Notes: a model not told the origin generated them from the sequence alone. A stretch of DNA of 64,000 bases from Nostoc linckia FACHB-104 (GCF_014696615.1 NZ_JACJQJ010000011.1:1-64000); one strand, 5' to 3'; positions 7,730-17,854 are shown, numbered from the stretch's first letter. Program-made: numbers and translations.

Positions 7730-9292
7730 TTGAAACTAGTTTCTGATCCGGCGATCGCAAAAAAAATTAGTAAGATGCAGCAACGGGTAAAGTGGCAAGA
7801 CCCGTTAATTTTGGAACGCGGGATTGACCAAACTCGCTTGGTTTTGGATGATGGTCACGCGGATGATGGGGAGTTTTCGTTTTTGGTTGTGGGTGATAGT
7901 GGTTCCGGGACGCATAAGGGACACGATCCCCAAAGACGGGTGGCGGAATTGATGTTACCCCATCATGATGAATGTCGTTTTATGTTGCATACTGGCGATG
8001 TCATTTATTTGGTGGGGTCGAAGGAGTATTATCAACAAAACTTTATCCAGCCTTACCAGGAGTTTCTTGTTGGGGGAGAACAGCCGAAAAAGATTCCCTA
8101 TGACAAAATGGTTTTCCAGTTGCCGATTTTACCTGTACCGGGAAATCATGATTACTATAATCTGCCAATTTTATTTGGCTTAGCTTCGGTGACTACATTA
8201 CCCATTCGTCGCTTGTTAAAATCGCGACTAGATTTAGATGTGGGTTTGTATGGTTCAGGAACGGGTGAAGCTTATGCCAGAGCATTTTTAGATTATCTCT
8301 GCGCGCTAAAATCTCCTGTAGATTTAGCCAATCATTTAGATAAATATTACACTGCAAATACAGATAGCGGTCGCTGTCTCTCTTACCAGCCTGGAAGCTT
8401 TACTCGCTTGCCAAATCGCTATTACACGTTTCGCTATGGTGGCATAGATTTCTTTGCTCTGGATTCTAATACATTTAACGATCCACCACCACTGCCTAAT
8501 ACTCAAGAAGGCAATAGCGATCGCAGAATTTTAGAGAAACGCCGCACTAGTTTAGAGCAAGAAAAGCAGCAAATTACAGCAACCTCAGCAATGCTAAATC
8601 CCAGCAACCCCAAGGATGCTGAACAATTAGACGATTTACAAGTTAAACTCACCCAAATTGAGGAAATTATTGTTGATATTGAAAAGCAGCTAAACAGTAA
8701 CAAAATAACAGTAACTGATATCGAACAGCTAGACTGGCTCAGGCAAAAGCTAATTGAATCTTGGCACAACAAAGAAGTGCGTGGCAGGATAATTTATTTT
8801 CACCATCCCCCCTATGTGACTGAAGCGACGAAATGGCAACAAGCGCAAACTTTAGCAGTGCGTACCCGTTTGCGTGGGGTGTTAGATGCAGTAGCGGAAA
8901 AATTAGGTTCCTTAACTCAGGGCCGTCCTTTAGTAGATTTAGTGATTAACGGTCATGCCCATTGTCTAGAATATCTGCAAACTGCAGACACCGGACACGC
9001 TGATTCCCATATTCCCTGGATTGTTTGCGGTGGTAGTGGTTTTAGTTTGCGTCGCCAACGGGAAGAAGGGCCGGAGGTGCGGGAAATGATGGGAGATGAA
9101 GAGAAATTAGTAGCGCGATCGCAACTGTTTCTAGGACGCAGCGGACAGGGTTCCAACAAACACAGACCTTACTCTTGTCTGCGAATTGATGTGAAAGGGG
9201 AAGGCCAGCCTAAATTTATTGTCCGGCCTTTGGTCGCTGAATGGTATCAGCGGCAATGGTGCGATCGCGAAATTGAACCATTTGAGATTTAA
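7730..9292 (+). CDS. Calcineurin-like metallophosphoesterase
   Basis: A 520-residue protein with the full metallophosphatase metal site: GDSGSG (D-x-G motif), GDVIY, GNHDYY, HHPPY and NGHAH in order. An insert of about 80 residues (residues 255-335, charged and helical) separates GNHD from the last histidine motifs. No signal peptide is seen. The start is a TTG at 7730, supported by a strong Shine-Dalgarno sequence TGAGGAG nine bases upstream; no ATG lies between them. The substrate (phosphomonoester, phosphodiester or nucleotide) is not predictable. It follows the lipid kinase after 165 bp of tandem repeats, so co-transcription is uncertain. Confidence 0.85.
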   Translation: MKLVSDPAIAKKISKMQQRVKWQDPLILERGIDQTRLVLDDGHADDGEFSFLVVGDSGSGTHKGHDPQRRVAELMLPHHDECRFMLHTGDVIYLVGSKEYYQQNFIQPYQEFLVGGEQPKKIPYDKMVFQLPILPVPGNHDYYNLPILFGLASVTTLPIRRLLKSRLDLDVGLYGSGTGEAYARAFLDYLCALKSPVDLANHLDKYYTANTDSGRCLSYQPGSFTRLPNRYYTFRYGGIDFFALDSNTFNDPPPLPNTQEGNSDRRILEKRRTSLEQEKQQITATSAMLNPSNPKDAEQLDDLQVKLTQIEEIIVDIEKQLNSNKITVTDIEQLDWLRQKLIESWHNKEVRGRIIYFHHPPYVTEATKWQQAQTLAVRTRLRGVLDAVAEKLGSLTQGRPLVDLVINGHAHCLEYLQTADTGHADSHIPWIVCGGSGFSLRRQREEGPEVREMMGDEEKLVARSQLFLGRSGQGSNKHRPYSCLRIDVKGEGQPKFIVRPLVAEWYQRQWCDREIEPFEI

Positions 9293-9404
9293 GTAAGTTG
9301 GTGCAACGCCAACCAAACTATGTGATTTCTCCCCCTGCTCCCTGCCCCCTGCCCCCTTGCCTTATTCCAACAATAATTATTTACGCCGACCTACTTCGAC
9401 CTAC

Positions 9405-10265
9405 TTAGCGCTTGGATAAGATGGCTAAAGCTGCATCCGCGATTAATTTATTGGTCTTGGTTGTGAAATGTACTTGATCCCAAAATACATACTCATCTGG
9501 ATTGCTAGATTCTACAAGGGAGCTAGCTTGAGTTGTGTTTGTGAAACCAAATTTTTGCGGATGTGCGATCGCATCATCCACAACAGACTTGACATCGAAT
9601 AACATTAAATTAATTTTGTCTTCAAAAGTATAAGCAATTTCTTGCAAAGATGCGTTATGTTTCTCTACTAATTGACTAACTAAATGAGAATTTGTAATCT
9701 GATTAACTTCTGGTGCTAGAGGTGTTTTACCAATATCAATAACATTAACTAACAAAATATTTCTGGCACCTGATGCAATTAAATTTTGTATTGCTGTAGA
9801 AATATTGGCGATAGTAGTAATAGTGTCACTATATTGAGGAATGCCATTTACAAATGGCGCATAATCCGCAGCGCCAGCCCAGATAATATATAGTGCATTC
9901 GGCTGACTATGCTGCTTGCGGCTGATATATGAATCTATTTGTTGTTGCAATCCTGGTAAATCTGGTAAGCCAGGAATTACAGCCGGAAATAAATTTTCTG
10001 TACCTGTGGTTGCGCCGCCAACAGCAAAATTGATTCCGTGATTGCTTGAGCTATTTTCTGTACTTGGTTGTATGCTTAATTTTAAATTTTCTGCGAGATA
10101 GTCAATCCACAGCAGACCATTAGAAAATCGCCCATGATAGTTGGGAGGTGAAGCTAGAAGACCTCCAGTAAGATTGAAAGCATTGCCAATATCCGAATAA
10201 CTATCACCAAAAATGTAAAGATTGCTGAAGTGTTTTAGCTCTGCACTGTGGACTTGCTGTGTCAT
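9405..10265 (-). CDS. SGNH/GDSL-family lipase or esterase
   Basis: The protein carries all SGNH blocks: block I YIFGDSYSDIGN with the nucleophilic serine, block II FAVGGATTG with the oxyanion glycine, block III WAGAADY, where the usual Asn of GxND is not clear, and block V FWDQVHFT with the Asp-x-x-His pair. It resembles the thermolabile-haemolysin/phospholipase branch. No signal peptide is evident. The ATG at 10265 (MTQQVHSAEL) is preferred because AGGAAG precedes it; an upstream ATG at 10292 would add nine residues. Acyl-ester hydrolysis is secure at family level, the substrate is not. Confidence 0.83.
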   Translation of the reverse strand: MTQQVHSAELKHFSNLYIFGDSYSDIGNAFNLTGGLLASPPNYHGRFSNGLLWIDYLAENLKLSIQPSTENSSSNHGINFAVGGATTGTENLFPAVIPGLPDLPGLQQQIDSYISRKQHSQPNALYIIWAGAADYAPFVNGIPQYSDTITTIANISTAIQNLIASGARNILLVNVIDIGKTPLAPEVNQITNSHLVSQLVEKHNASLQEIAYTFEDKINLMLFDVKSVVDDAIAHPQKFGFTNTTQASSLVESSNPDEYVFWDQVHFTTKTNKLIADAALAILSKR

Positions 10266-10614
10266 ATCTATGCAATACTTCCTGATAATCAAAATAATTG
10301 CGATACAGGTATAGCATAGAAATTTTAAAAATAGGTTTATCAGCGTTTATCTGCGTTTATCTGCGGTTAATTTCATCAGGACTTACGCAACTGGTACACA
10401 CATTTTCTGATTTAAGAGTCAACAGTCAAGGGTCAAGGGTCAAAAATTCAGGTTTTTTTGACTTTTGACTCTTGACTCTTGACAGCCTAAAAGAAAAAAA
10501 ATGTAACACTTGTGTAATTCCTATAATTTATATTTTTTACTTCTATCGTTATTTATCCCGCTTCCACGGGAAATCTAGAAATATAAAAATCATGATATCA
10601 GCAGGGAAAATATT
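10266..10614. other. Intergenic region with STRR-type inverted heptamers
   Basis: It contains GTTTATCTGC repeats (about 10335-10370), the common Nostocales GGACTTACGCAA block (10379-10390) and two facing heptamer runs, GTCAAGG (about 10418-10440) and TTGACTC (about 10458-10483), which could fold into a stem. An upstream region for the hybrid kinase gene is expected here. No gene was seen. Confidence 0.6.
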
Positions 10615-13600
10615 GTGTCGCCATTGTTCGGGATTCTAGGGTATGAAATCACAGAAGTTGTCCATGAGGGGATAGACACCATCCTTTACAAGGGAACCTC
10701 CCAAACGAACCAACAACCAGTAATTCTCAAAGTACTGAAAGCTGACAACCCTAGCCTAGAACAGATTTTTCGGCTCAAACATGAATATAAAATTCGAGAA
10801 AATTTAAATTTGGAAGGTGTAGTTAAAGTTTATAGCATCGAAAACTATGAACATCGTCTAGTTCTAGTTTGCGAAGACTTTGGCGGTATTAGTCTCAAAC
10901 AATGGCTTTCTAAAAATCAACCTTCTCTTCTCTGTTTCCTGAACATTGCAGTTGCATTAGCCAGAACATTAGACTCTCTACATCAACAGCACATCGTCCA
11001 CAAAGATATTAAACCTGCGAACATCATTATCAATCCTCAATCCCAGCAGGTAAAACTCACCGACTTTGGTATCGCTTCCCGGTTGGATAAGGAAACTCCT
11101 CAAATCACCAATCCCAACCACATGGAAGGTACTCTGGAATATATGTCACCAGAACAGACTGGACGCATGAATCGTTCTGTTGATTACCGCAGCGATTTTT
11201 ACTCATTGGGAGTGACATTTTACGAAATACTCACAGCACAACAACCCTTTCAAAGTAATGACCCCTTAGAGTTAATTCACTACCATATTGCCAAGCAAGC
11301 AACGCCTATTCAGCAGTTGAATCCAGAAGTATCCCAAGCCTTAGCAGCAATTGTCGCCAAACTGATGGCGAAGAATGCTGAAGACCGCTATCAAACTGCG
11401 GCTGGGCTATTGGCAGATTTAGAATTGTGTTTAGAGCAATTGCAAACTCAGGGGACAATATCAAAATTTATCCCCGGAGAACGCGATCGCACAGCGAATC
11501 TGCTCATTCCCCAAAAACTCTACGGTCGGGAAAAGGAAGTATCTATGCTACTATCTGCGTTTGAGCGGGTAGCAGCATCACAATCGCAAATTGAATTGGT
11601 GCTGGTGTCTGGTTACTCGGGGATTGGGAAATCATCCTTAGTTAACGAAGTTCACAAGCCGATTGTTCGCCAGCGTGGTTACTTTATCCGTGGTAAGTTC
11701 GATCAGTTTCAGCGAAATATTCCTTATGCTTCTTTAATTCAGGCGTTACAAAGTCTAATTCAACAGTTACTGACAGAAACTAATGCTCAATTAGAAATCT
11801 GGAAACAGAAATTGCTGTCAGCTTTGAATGGTAACGGACAAGTAATTATTGATGTCATTCCCGAAGTTGAACGGATTATTGGCAAACAGCCTTTAGTAGC
11901 GCAGTTAGAGTTAAAAGAAGCTCAAAACCGATTTAATCAGGTATTTCAAGCTTTTATTCAAGTTTTTACCCAAAAAGAACATCCTCTAGTCATATTTTTG
12001 GATGATTTACAGTGGACTGATTCTGCTTCCCTGGATTTCATCCAAGTGTTAATGACTAACTCAGATACGCAATATCTGCTACTAATTGGAGCATATCGAG
12101 ATAATGAAGTAACTGGTAGTCATCCATTACATAAAACATTAGAGGAGATTTCTCAAGCTGGAACCATCATCAATAATATTGTGCTGTATCCCTTGGGTTT
12201 GAACCATGTACAGCAAATTTTATTAGATACTTTAAATGATGGAAAAAATAGCCTAGCTTTAGCAGAATTACTCTTCAATAAAACCCAAGGTAATCCTTTC
12301 TTCTTCACCCAACTTTTAAAAACCTTACACCACGATCAACTGCTCAAGTTTGATTTTACTCAAAATTGTTGGCAATGGGATTTACAACAAATTCAAGCTA
12401 CAGGAATTGCAGATAAAAGTGTCGTGGAGTTGCTAGCGGGTAATATTGCCAAGTTACCAGCCGCTACCCAAAATACTCTGAAATTAGCCGCTTGTATTGG
12501 TGCGCGGTTCAGTTTAAATATTTTAGCCACAGTCAGCGAACAGCGATCGCTCCTCGTTGCTGCTGCTTTAGAACCCGCTTTACAGGCGGGATTAATTTTG
12601 CCTTTGAGTAATGAATACAGCATACCCCTACTATTTGCTGATGAAGAGTTGGAGATGATGGGGTTTGATAATTCCCAAATCACCTACCGTTTTTTGCACG
12701 ATCGCGTACAACAAGCAGCATATTCACTAATTTTAGAATCGCAGAAACAAGCAACTCACTTTAAAATTGGTCAATTACTGCTACAAAGCAAATCAAAAGC
12801 CGAAATTGAGTCTCAGATTTTTGATATTGTCAATCAATTTAATTACGCCATAGAACTTTTTACCACACAGCAGCAAAAAGATGAATTGGCGCAATTAAAT
12901 TTAACTGCTGGACATAAAGCCAAAGCCGCCGCAGCCCATGAAACTGCGGTAATTTATTTGCGAATAGCTAGAGGATTGTTGGCTGAAAATTGTTGGCAAT
13001 CTCAATATAATTTGGCTTTGGATGCCTTTGTTGAAGGTGCAGAAGCCGAGTATTTAATTACTAACTTTGATTTAGCACAAAACTTATCAGATATTGTAAT
13101 TCAACAAGCAGCTAATTTACTTGATTTAGTCAAAGTCTATGAACTTATAATAGACATGAATATTGCCCAATCCCAACAATTTCAAGGTGTGCAAGTTGGA
13201 ATACAGGCAGCAGAAATGCTAGGAATTACTTTAGTTAAATATACAGGCGATCGCCACAGTTTACCGCAACTCCCATTGCTGTCAGATTTAGCGACTTTCC
13301 CAGAAATGACAGACCCATGTCATTTAGCCAGTATTCGCATTCTCAGCAAAATTTCTGCGGCTGCTTATCAATCTACACCAGATATTTATCCCCAGATAGT
13401 TTTAACAATGGTGAATCTATGTCTAGAACATGGACATTCACCATTAGCATCTTATGTTTATGGTGCTTATACTGCATTTTTGCAATCGATTATTGGCGAT
13501 CCGGTTGCTGCTTATCACTCAGGAAAAATTGCTTTTAGTTTATTAGAACTATATCCTGCTAAAGAATTAGAAGTTAAAGTCTACATGGTAGTCAGTACCT

Positions 13601-16023
13601 ATGCTTTACCAGGTAAAGAACATATAAAATCTACATTTAATCCCTTAATTAAAGGTATTCATAGCGGCTTAGAAGTTGGCAATATTGCTCATGCTGGTTT
13701 AACTGCGATTGCTTATTGTACTCAGCTATTTCTCTCGGGAGAAAACTTAGAATTAGTGAACCAACGCCAAAAGGAATATATTGAGCTACTGCGAAAACTC
13801 AAGCAGCGGCCTTATATGAGATATGCCAGAATTTGGGGACAATTAGTTGTCAATCTTCAGGGTGCAGTGGAGAAACCTTATGATTTAAACGGAGAGATTT
13901 TCCATGAAGAAAATATTGTTCCTTGGTTGGAGCAACCTAAGTACTATCAAGGACTATTTGCAGCTTATATTGCTAAGGTTATGATTCTGTATATATTTGC
14001 AGAATATGAACAAGCGATTAACTATGGTGAAAAAGCTGCTCCCTATCAAAGAGCAACTTTAGGAATTATGTTGGGTTCTGTTTACTACTTCTACTATTCT
14101 TTGGCGCTATTAGCTAACTATCCAAATATGGAAGTAGAGCAACAACAGCAAATCTTAGAACAAGTAGAGGCTAATCAACAAAAGCTCAAGCATTGGGCAG
14201 AATATGCACCATGTAACTTTCAACATAAGTATGATTTAGTAGCAGCAGAAATCGCGCGAGTTCAAGGACAAGTTTTAGCAGCAATAAACTTGTATGATAT
14301 TGCTATTACTGGTGCATCTGAAAATAGTTATATTCAAGAAGAGTCTTTGGCAAATGAACGTGCTGCATTGTTTTACTTAGAACTAGGTAAAACTAAAATT
14401 GCCAAAACTTATATGACAGAGGCTTATTATGGTTACATCCAATGGGGTGCGATCGCTAAGGTAACAGACTTAGAAAAACGCTATACTCATTTGATTCCTC
14501 GAACTCAAGTCAGAGCTAAGAATTATCAAAGAAACTGTGATGATTGCTTAACATCAATGACATCTCATCAAAATATTGCCAGAAATACAAGCAATACTAA
14601 CAGCAATAACAATAGCTTGGACTGGGCAACAGTGATGAAAGCAGCAGAAGCAATTTCTAGTGAAATTATTCTTGATCATCTGCTAAGAAAGTTGCTGCAT
14701 ATTTTATTAGAAAATACAGCATCTCAAAAGGGATGTTTGATTTTGGCACAAGCAGGCGAACTATTTATCAAAGCCATTGATAAAGAACAAAACGATTCTT
14801 TAATCATCATGGAATCTACACCTGTAGAAAACAGTGCAGATGTCCCTTCTTCCTTAATTAATTATGTTGCTAGAACCCAGCAAGCTTTAATTTTAGGTAA
14901 TGCTAGCCAAGCGAGTATTGCTAGCGCCGATCCTTACATTCTTCAGCATCAACCAAAATCAGTGTTATGTACACCAATTTTGTATCAAGGTAAATTGATT
15001 GGCATAATTTATCTAGAAAATAACTTAACTACGGATGCCTTTACTAGCGATCGCCTAGAAATTCTCAAGCTGTTGTCAACCCAAGCCGCCATTGCGATTG
15101 AAAACGCTAGCCTTTACGCGCGCGAGCAAGAAAAATCCCAACAACTGCAACAATCCCTCGAAAAACTCCAACGTACTCAAGCGCAACTCGTACAAACTGA
15201 AAAAATTTCTTCTTTAGGACAACTAGTAGCTGGTGTTGCTCACGAAGTTAACAATCCTGTAGGGTTTATCAGTGGTAGTCTCTCCTATGCGGAACAGTAC
15301 ATTGCAGATTTGATTGCTCACTTAAATTTATACCAGCAGCACTACCCCAATCCCCCGGATGTAATTCAGGAACATAGAGATGAGATTGAGATAGAGTATT
15401 TGCTAGAAGATTTACCAAAGATGATTGTTTCCATGCAGCTAGGAAGCGATCGCATAAAAGATATTATGCAATCTTTGCGGAATTATTCTCGCAATGATAA
15501 TGGGCAAAGAAAGCTGAGTGATGTTCACAAAGGTATAGATACCACATTAATGATTTTGCAACATCGGCTGAAAGCTAAAGCTAATCGTCCCGCAATTCAG
15601 GTGGTAAAAAACTATGGTAATTTACCAAAAGTTCCCTGCTACCTGGGACAAATTAATCAAGTATTTATGAATTTGTTAGCAAATGCCATTGATGCTTTAG
15701 AAGAATCTAATGAAGGTAAAAATTATCAAGATTTAGAGCAACAACCTAACATGATTCATATTCAAACAACAGTAGAAGATGAATATGCAGTAATTAGGAT
15801 TGCAGATAACGGGCTAGGAATGCCAAAAGAAGTACAGCAGCTACTTTTTAACCCTTTCTTTACTACTAAGCCTGAAGGTAAAGGTACAGGTTTAGGATTA
15901 TCTATCAGTCAGCAAATTATTACCGAAAAACATGGCGGCTCTCTTGAGTGTAATTCTTCTCCCAGTCAAGGTACAGAATTTGTGATTCATCTGCCATTAA
16001 ATTTGAATTTTGAATTGGTATAA
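10615..16023 (+). CDS. Hybrid Ser/Thr kinase - AAA ATPase - GAF - histidine kinase
   Basis: This 1802-residue protein has four parts. Residues about 10-265 are a Ser/Thr kinase (ILKVLKA lysine, VHKDIKPANI catalytic loop, TDFG, SPEQTGR). Residues about 298-600 are an AAA_16 ATPase (GYSGIGKSSLV P-loop, VIFLDDLQW Walker B). A long TPR-like helical region follows (to about 1300). A GAF domain (about 1338-1505), a coiled coil, a HisKA region with His about 1543 (GVAHEVNNPVGF) and a HATPase with N, G1 and G2 boxes complete it. This is the HstK architecture known from Anabaena/Nostoc. A GTG start at 10615 follows AGGGAAAA. No response regulator gene is nearby, so the phosphotransfer partner is elsewhere. 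Confidence 0.92.
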   Translation: MSPLFGILGYEITEVVHEGIDTILYKGTSQTNQQPVILKVLKADNPSLEQIFRLKHEYKIRENLNLEGVVKVYSIENYEHRLVLVCEDFGGISLKQWLSKNQPSLLCFLNIAVALARTLDSLHQQHIVHKDIKPANIIINPQSQQVKLTDFGIASRLDKETPQITNPNHMEGTLEYMSPEQTGRMNRSVDYRSDFYSLGVTFYEILTAQQPFQSNDPLELIHYHIAKQATPIQQLNPEVSQALAAIVAKLMAKNAEDRYQTAAGLLADLELCLEQLQTQGTISKFIPGERDRTANLLIPQKLYGREKEVSMLLSAFERVAASQSQIELVLVSGYSGIGKSSLVNEVHKPIVRQRGYFIRGKFDQFQRNIPYASLIQALQSLIQQLLTETNAQLEIWKQKLLSALNGNGQVIIDVIPEVERIIGKQPLVAQLELKEAQNRFNQVFQAFIQVFTQKEHPLVIFLDDLQWTDSASLDFIQVLMTNSDTQYLLLIGAYRDNEVTGSHPLHKTLEEISQAGTIINNIVLYPLGLNHVQQILLDTLNDGKNSLALAELLFNKTQGNPFFFTQLLKTLHHDQLLKFDFTQNCWQWDLQQIQATGIADKSVVELLAGNIAKLPAATQNTLKLAACIGARFSLNILATVSEQRSLLVAAALEPALQAGLILPLSNEYSIPLLFADEELEMMGFDNSQITYRFLHDRVQQAAYSLILESQKQATHFKIGQLLLQSKSKAEIESQIFDIVNQFNYAIELFTTQQQKDELAQLNLTAGHKAKAAAAHETAVIYLRIARGLLAENCWQSQYNLALDAFVEGAEAEYLITNFDLAQNLSDIVIQQAANLLDLVKVYELIIDMNIAQSQQFQGVQVGIQAAEMLGITLVKYTGDRHSLPQLPLLSDLATFPEMTDPCHLASIRILSKISAAAYQSTPDIYPQIVLTMVNLCLEHGHSPLASYVYGAYTAFLQSIIGDPVAAYHSGKIAFSLLELYPAKELEVKVYMVVSTYALPGKEHIKSTFNPLIKGIHSGLEVGNIAHAGLTAIAYCTQLFLSGENLELVNQRQKEYIELLRKLKQRPYMRYARIWGQLVVNLQGAVEKPYDLNGEIFHEENIVPWLEQPKYYQGLFAAYIAKVMILYIFAEYEQAINYGEKAAPYQRATLGIMLGSVYYFYYSLALLANYPNMEVEQQQQILEQVEANQQKLKHWAEYAPCNFQHKYDLVAAEIARVQGQVLAAINLYDIAITGASENSYIQEESLANERAALFYLELGKTKIAKTYMTEAYYGYIQWGAIAKVTDLEKRYTHLIPRTQVRAKNYQRNCDDCLTSMTSHQNIARNTSNTNSNNNSLDWATVMKAAEAISSEIILDHLLRKLLHILLENTASQKGCLILAQAGELFIKAIDKEQNDSLIIMESTPVENSADVPSSLINYVARTQQALILGNASQASIASADPYILQHQPKSVLCTPILYQGKLIGIIYLENNLTTDAFTSDRLEILKLLSTQAAIAIENASLYAREQEKSQQLQQSLEKLQRTQAQLVQTEKISSLGQLVAGVAHEVNNPVGFISGSLSYAEQYIADLIAHLNLYQQHYPNPPDVIQEHRDEIEIEYLLEDLPKMIVSMQLGSDRIKDIMQSLRNYSRNDNGQRKLSDVHKGIDTTLMILQHRLKAKANRPAIQVVKNYGNLPKVPCYLGQINQVFMNLLANAIDALEESNEGKNYQDLEQQPNMIHIQTTVEDEYAVIRIADNGLGMPKEVQQLLFNPFFTTKPEGKGTGLGLSISQQIITEKHGGSLECNSSPSQGTEFVIHLPLNLNFELV

Positions 16024-16038
16024 GTCCTACATAAAAAT

Positions 16039-16064
16039 AATGATGAGGAAAAACCCTCATCATT
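16039..16064 (-). terminator. Hairpin terminator between convergent genes
   Basis: A perfect 10-bp stem (AATGATGAGG/CCTCATCATT) with a 6-base loop. On the minus strand it is followed by ATTTTTATG, so it probably ends the acidic-protein gene at 16114; it may also stop the plus-strand kinase, whose stop is 15 bp away. Confidence 0.55.
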
Positions 16065-16113
16065 AAACTTACAGTACCCCTATAAAACTTAGAGAAATTT
16101 GATAGCAACAAGG

Positions 16114-16521
16114 CTAAATAATTCCTGGGCCTTTACCACGAACATCATCCTTATCTGTTAATTGACCTTCCTTATCTTCATTCACTTCTATTAGTTCTTC
16201 TGAACGGTTCGCAGTGTCTTCTGCCACTTCTTGACGTGCATCACCAGGAACTTCATAATACATTTCTGGCTCAACTGCATAGTTGTTTAATAAACCTTCT
16301 TTATCTACAGTATAGCCATCTGTGGTACGTATACTATCGCTATCAGTTTGGTCATCGGTAGCAGCGCTGGCTTCTCTTTCTTCTGTGGGAAGTGTTTTGT
16401 ATAAGTCTCCTTCTCTTTCTTTGCGAGCAGCTGTTTCTGCTGGAATAATACCTCTATCATATACATCAGATTCAACGCGATCGGAGGAGTCTATTGCTCT
16501 ATTAAAATCTTTATTACTCAT
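16114..16521 (-). CDS. Small acidic hydrophilic protein of unknown function
   Basis: A 135-residue protein rich in Asp, Glu, Thr and Arg with no hydrophobic segment, for example IRTTDGYTVDKEGLLNNYAV and EVNEDKEGQLTDKDDVRGKG. It is probably disordered in part. I do not recognise a family. The ATG at 16521 has a GAGGAC Shine-Dalgarno sequence at suitable spacing. It is the first of several envelope or stress-like genes up to 24 kb, and like the duplicated Gsp17M gene (18898-20181) it has a strong ribosome binding site. A stress role is only inferred from composition and neighbours. Confidence 0.7.
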   Translation of the reverse strand: MSNKDFNRAIDSSDRVESDVYDRGIIPAETAARKEREGDLYKTLPTEEREASAATDDQTDSDSIRTTDGYTVDKEGLLNNYAVEPEMYYEVPGDARQEVAEDTANRSEELIEVNEDKEGQLTDKDDVRGKGPGII

Positions 16522-16767
16522 AATTTATGTCCTCGTTAAAACATTTTGTTGATTACTTCTTTGATTAGATTAAGCCTTTAAAAAGGATAAAGATACTATC
16601 TTGAGAAGGGAATTAATTTGTATAAGCAAGTATTTACTCTATCAAAAGATATATCTTAATTGAGAATTTCAGAGCTTTTACTGCATTTCATAGTGTTTAA
16701 GAAATGTTAGACGAATTGGAAAAACGAATGCGACAGATTGTAGGGGCAAGGCATTGCCTTGCCCTCT

Positions 16768-16881
16768 AGAATATATTCTCGGTTAAGGATTTTCAACTCG
16801 GAATTTAGTTTGGTGAACAGGAGAAAGGGTAAGGGTTAAAGGTTTTTTCTTGCCCCTTTTGCCCTTACCCGACAAGTATTG
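16768..16881 (+). mobile_element. MITE-like element, second copy of the one inside vapC
   Basis: It aligns with the reverse complement of 37354-37482: a left end TATTCTCGGTTAAG, then ATTTTCAACTCGGAATT, a GGGTTAAAGGTTTTTTCTT run, then CCCTTTTGCCCTTACCCGAC and the right end AAGTATTG. The left terminal repeat has decayed. It carries no open frame. Confidence 0.65.
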
Positions 16882-17227
16882 TATTTGAATTGATATTAGA
16901 TAAATTGAAAACCAATTTTCAATGCATCCGTAACGCACGAAAAGCATCGCCAGAGGTGTGTTACGCTATCGCTAACGCATCCTACCTTGAACTTATAACA
17001 ATAATAAATAATATATAGAAATCCGATTTGATTTCTGAAAAAATTGCAGAAAAGCTTTGGTGTTGATGCGTTACTGGACTAATTTGGTAAATTAGCAACA
17101 ATATCTTTTATCCGCTGTTATCGGCGGTTCATTTCATCAAATCTCATGCCTCATTTTAGGCGCGTCAGTCCAGTAGGGGAGCCACTGCGTTGCGCGGGTT
17201 TCCCTCGTTGTAGCAAGTGCCGTTGTG

Positions 17228-17306
17228 TTAGGCGCTGATTTCCAATATGATTTTTCACGAAAGACTATCCTAGCGCTTAACGCACCATCCATGCGGCGGT
17301 GTGTTA
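17228..17306. repeat. MITE-like repeat family C, copy 1
   Basis: An inverted pair TTAGGCGCT and AGCGCTTAA encloses ATTTCCAATATGATT and ACGAAAGACTATCCT. A hairpin TAACGCACC...GGTGTGTTA follows. The same order occurs at 39043-39123. Confidence 0.65.
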
Positions 17307-17419
17307 ATCAAGGTAGCCCAACGCAGTTGCTCTACTGTAGGGTACTCCTGCGGAGAACTCAAAGAGTAGCCGCAGAAGCGTATACAGCACTCAGCACTCA
17401 GTAATGGGGTTGGCGGTAC

Positions 17420-17854
17420 TTACTTACCCAGAATTTGGCCTTTAAACTGGTTAATTTCCTCAACTAATTCTTGTCGAGTGTTGGCTTTGAGTAGATAACG
17501 GAAGGTGAGCCAGCCTGTATAACCAATTCCAATCAACTCAAAAGTTGGTGATAGTAAAGGAATACTATTGATTGCAGACAAGATTGCTAACACTACTTTG
17601 AGTGTCACAATCGCTGACAAAATTAAAATGATGGTTAGCAAAGGCTGCTGATATTGCTGATAAAAGCCTCCTAAATATTCTGGCAAATTCGCCAAAAAGT
17701 CGGAAACATTACTCAGAATTTGCTGCAATTCATTATTAGAGTTTTTAGCAGGTGGTAGCTTTGGTAAGTTTTGATTGTCTGCCCCAGTAAGAGCTATTGT
17801 CCCTTCTGCTGAGTTAGAATTGGCTAATTCAATTGGCTGTTCTTGGGTTTCCAT
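17420..17854 (-). CDS. CAAD-domain membrane protein (CURT1-like)
   Basis: A 144-residue protein. A polar N-terminus (1-55) precedes an amphipathic helix (NVSDFLANLPEYLGGFYQQY), two membrane helices (LLTIILILSAIVTLKVVLAI and PTFELIGIGYTGWLTFRYLL) and a charged tail (TRQELVEEINQFKGQIL). This is the CAAD fold, found alone and inside some cyanobacterial aminoacyl-tRNA synthetases, and related to CURT1, which curves thylakoid margins. No synthetase domain is attached. A role in thylakoid or plasma-membrane shape is inferred from the family. It lies in a minus-strand run with the BON lipoprotein and Gsp17M-like genes. Confidence 0.82.
   Translation of the reverse strand: METQEQPIELANSNSAEGTIALTGADNQNLPKLPPAKNSNNELQQILSNVSDFLANLPEYLGGFYQQYQQPLLTIILILSAIVTLKVVLAILSAINSIPLLSPTFELIGIGYTGWLTFRYLLKANTRQELVEEINQFKGQILGK

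Larger units (their letters stand above)
16522..17419. other. 898-bp repeat-rich intergenic region
   Basis: No gene is visible. It is a mosaic of dispersed elements: a GGGGCAAGGCATTGCCTTGCCC hairpin (16741-16765), a MITE-like element (16768-16881), a TTACGC...GCTAACGCATCC hairpin (about 16955-16984), a TTAGGCGC/GCGCTTAA element (17228-17306) and several short palindromes around 17160-17210 and 17335-17385. Confidence 0.65.

Noticed and set aside
16522-17419. Hidden protein gene in the long gap
   Set aside because: All open frames are short and the DNA is accounted for by several dispersed hairpin and MITE-like families.
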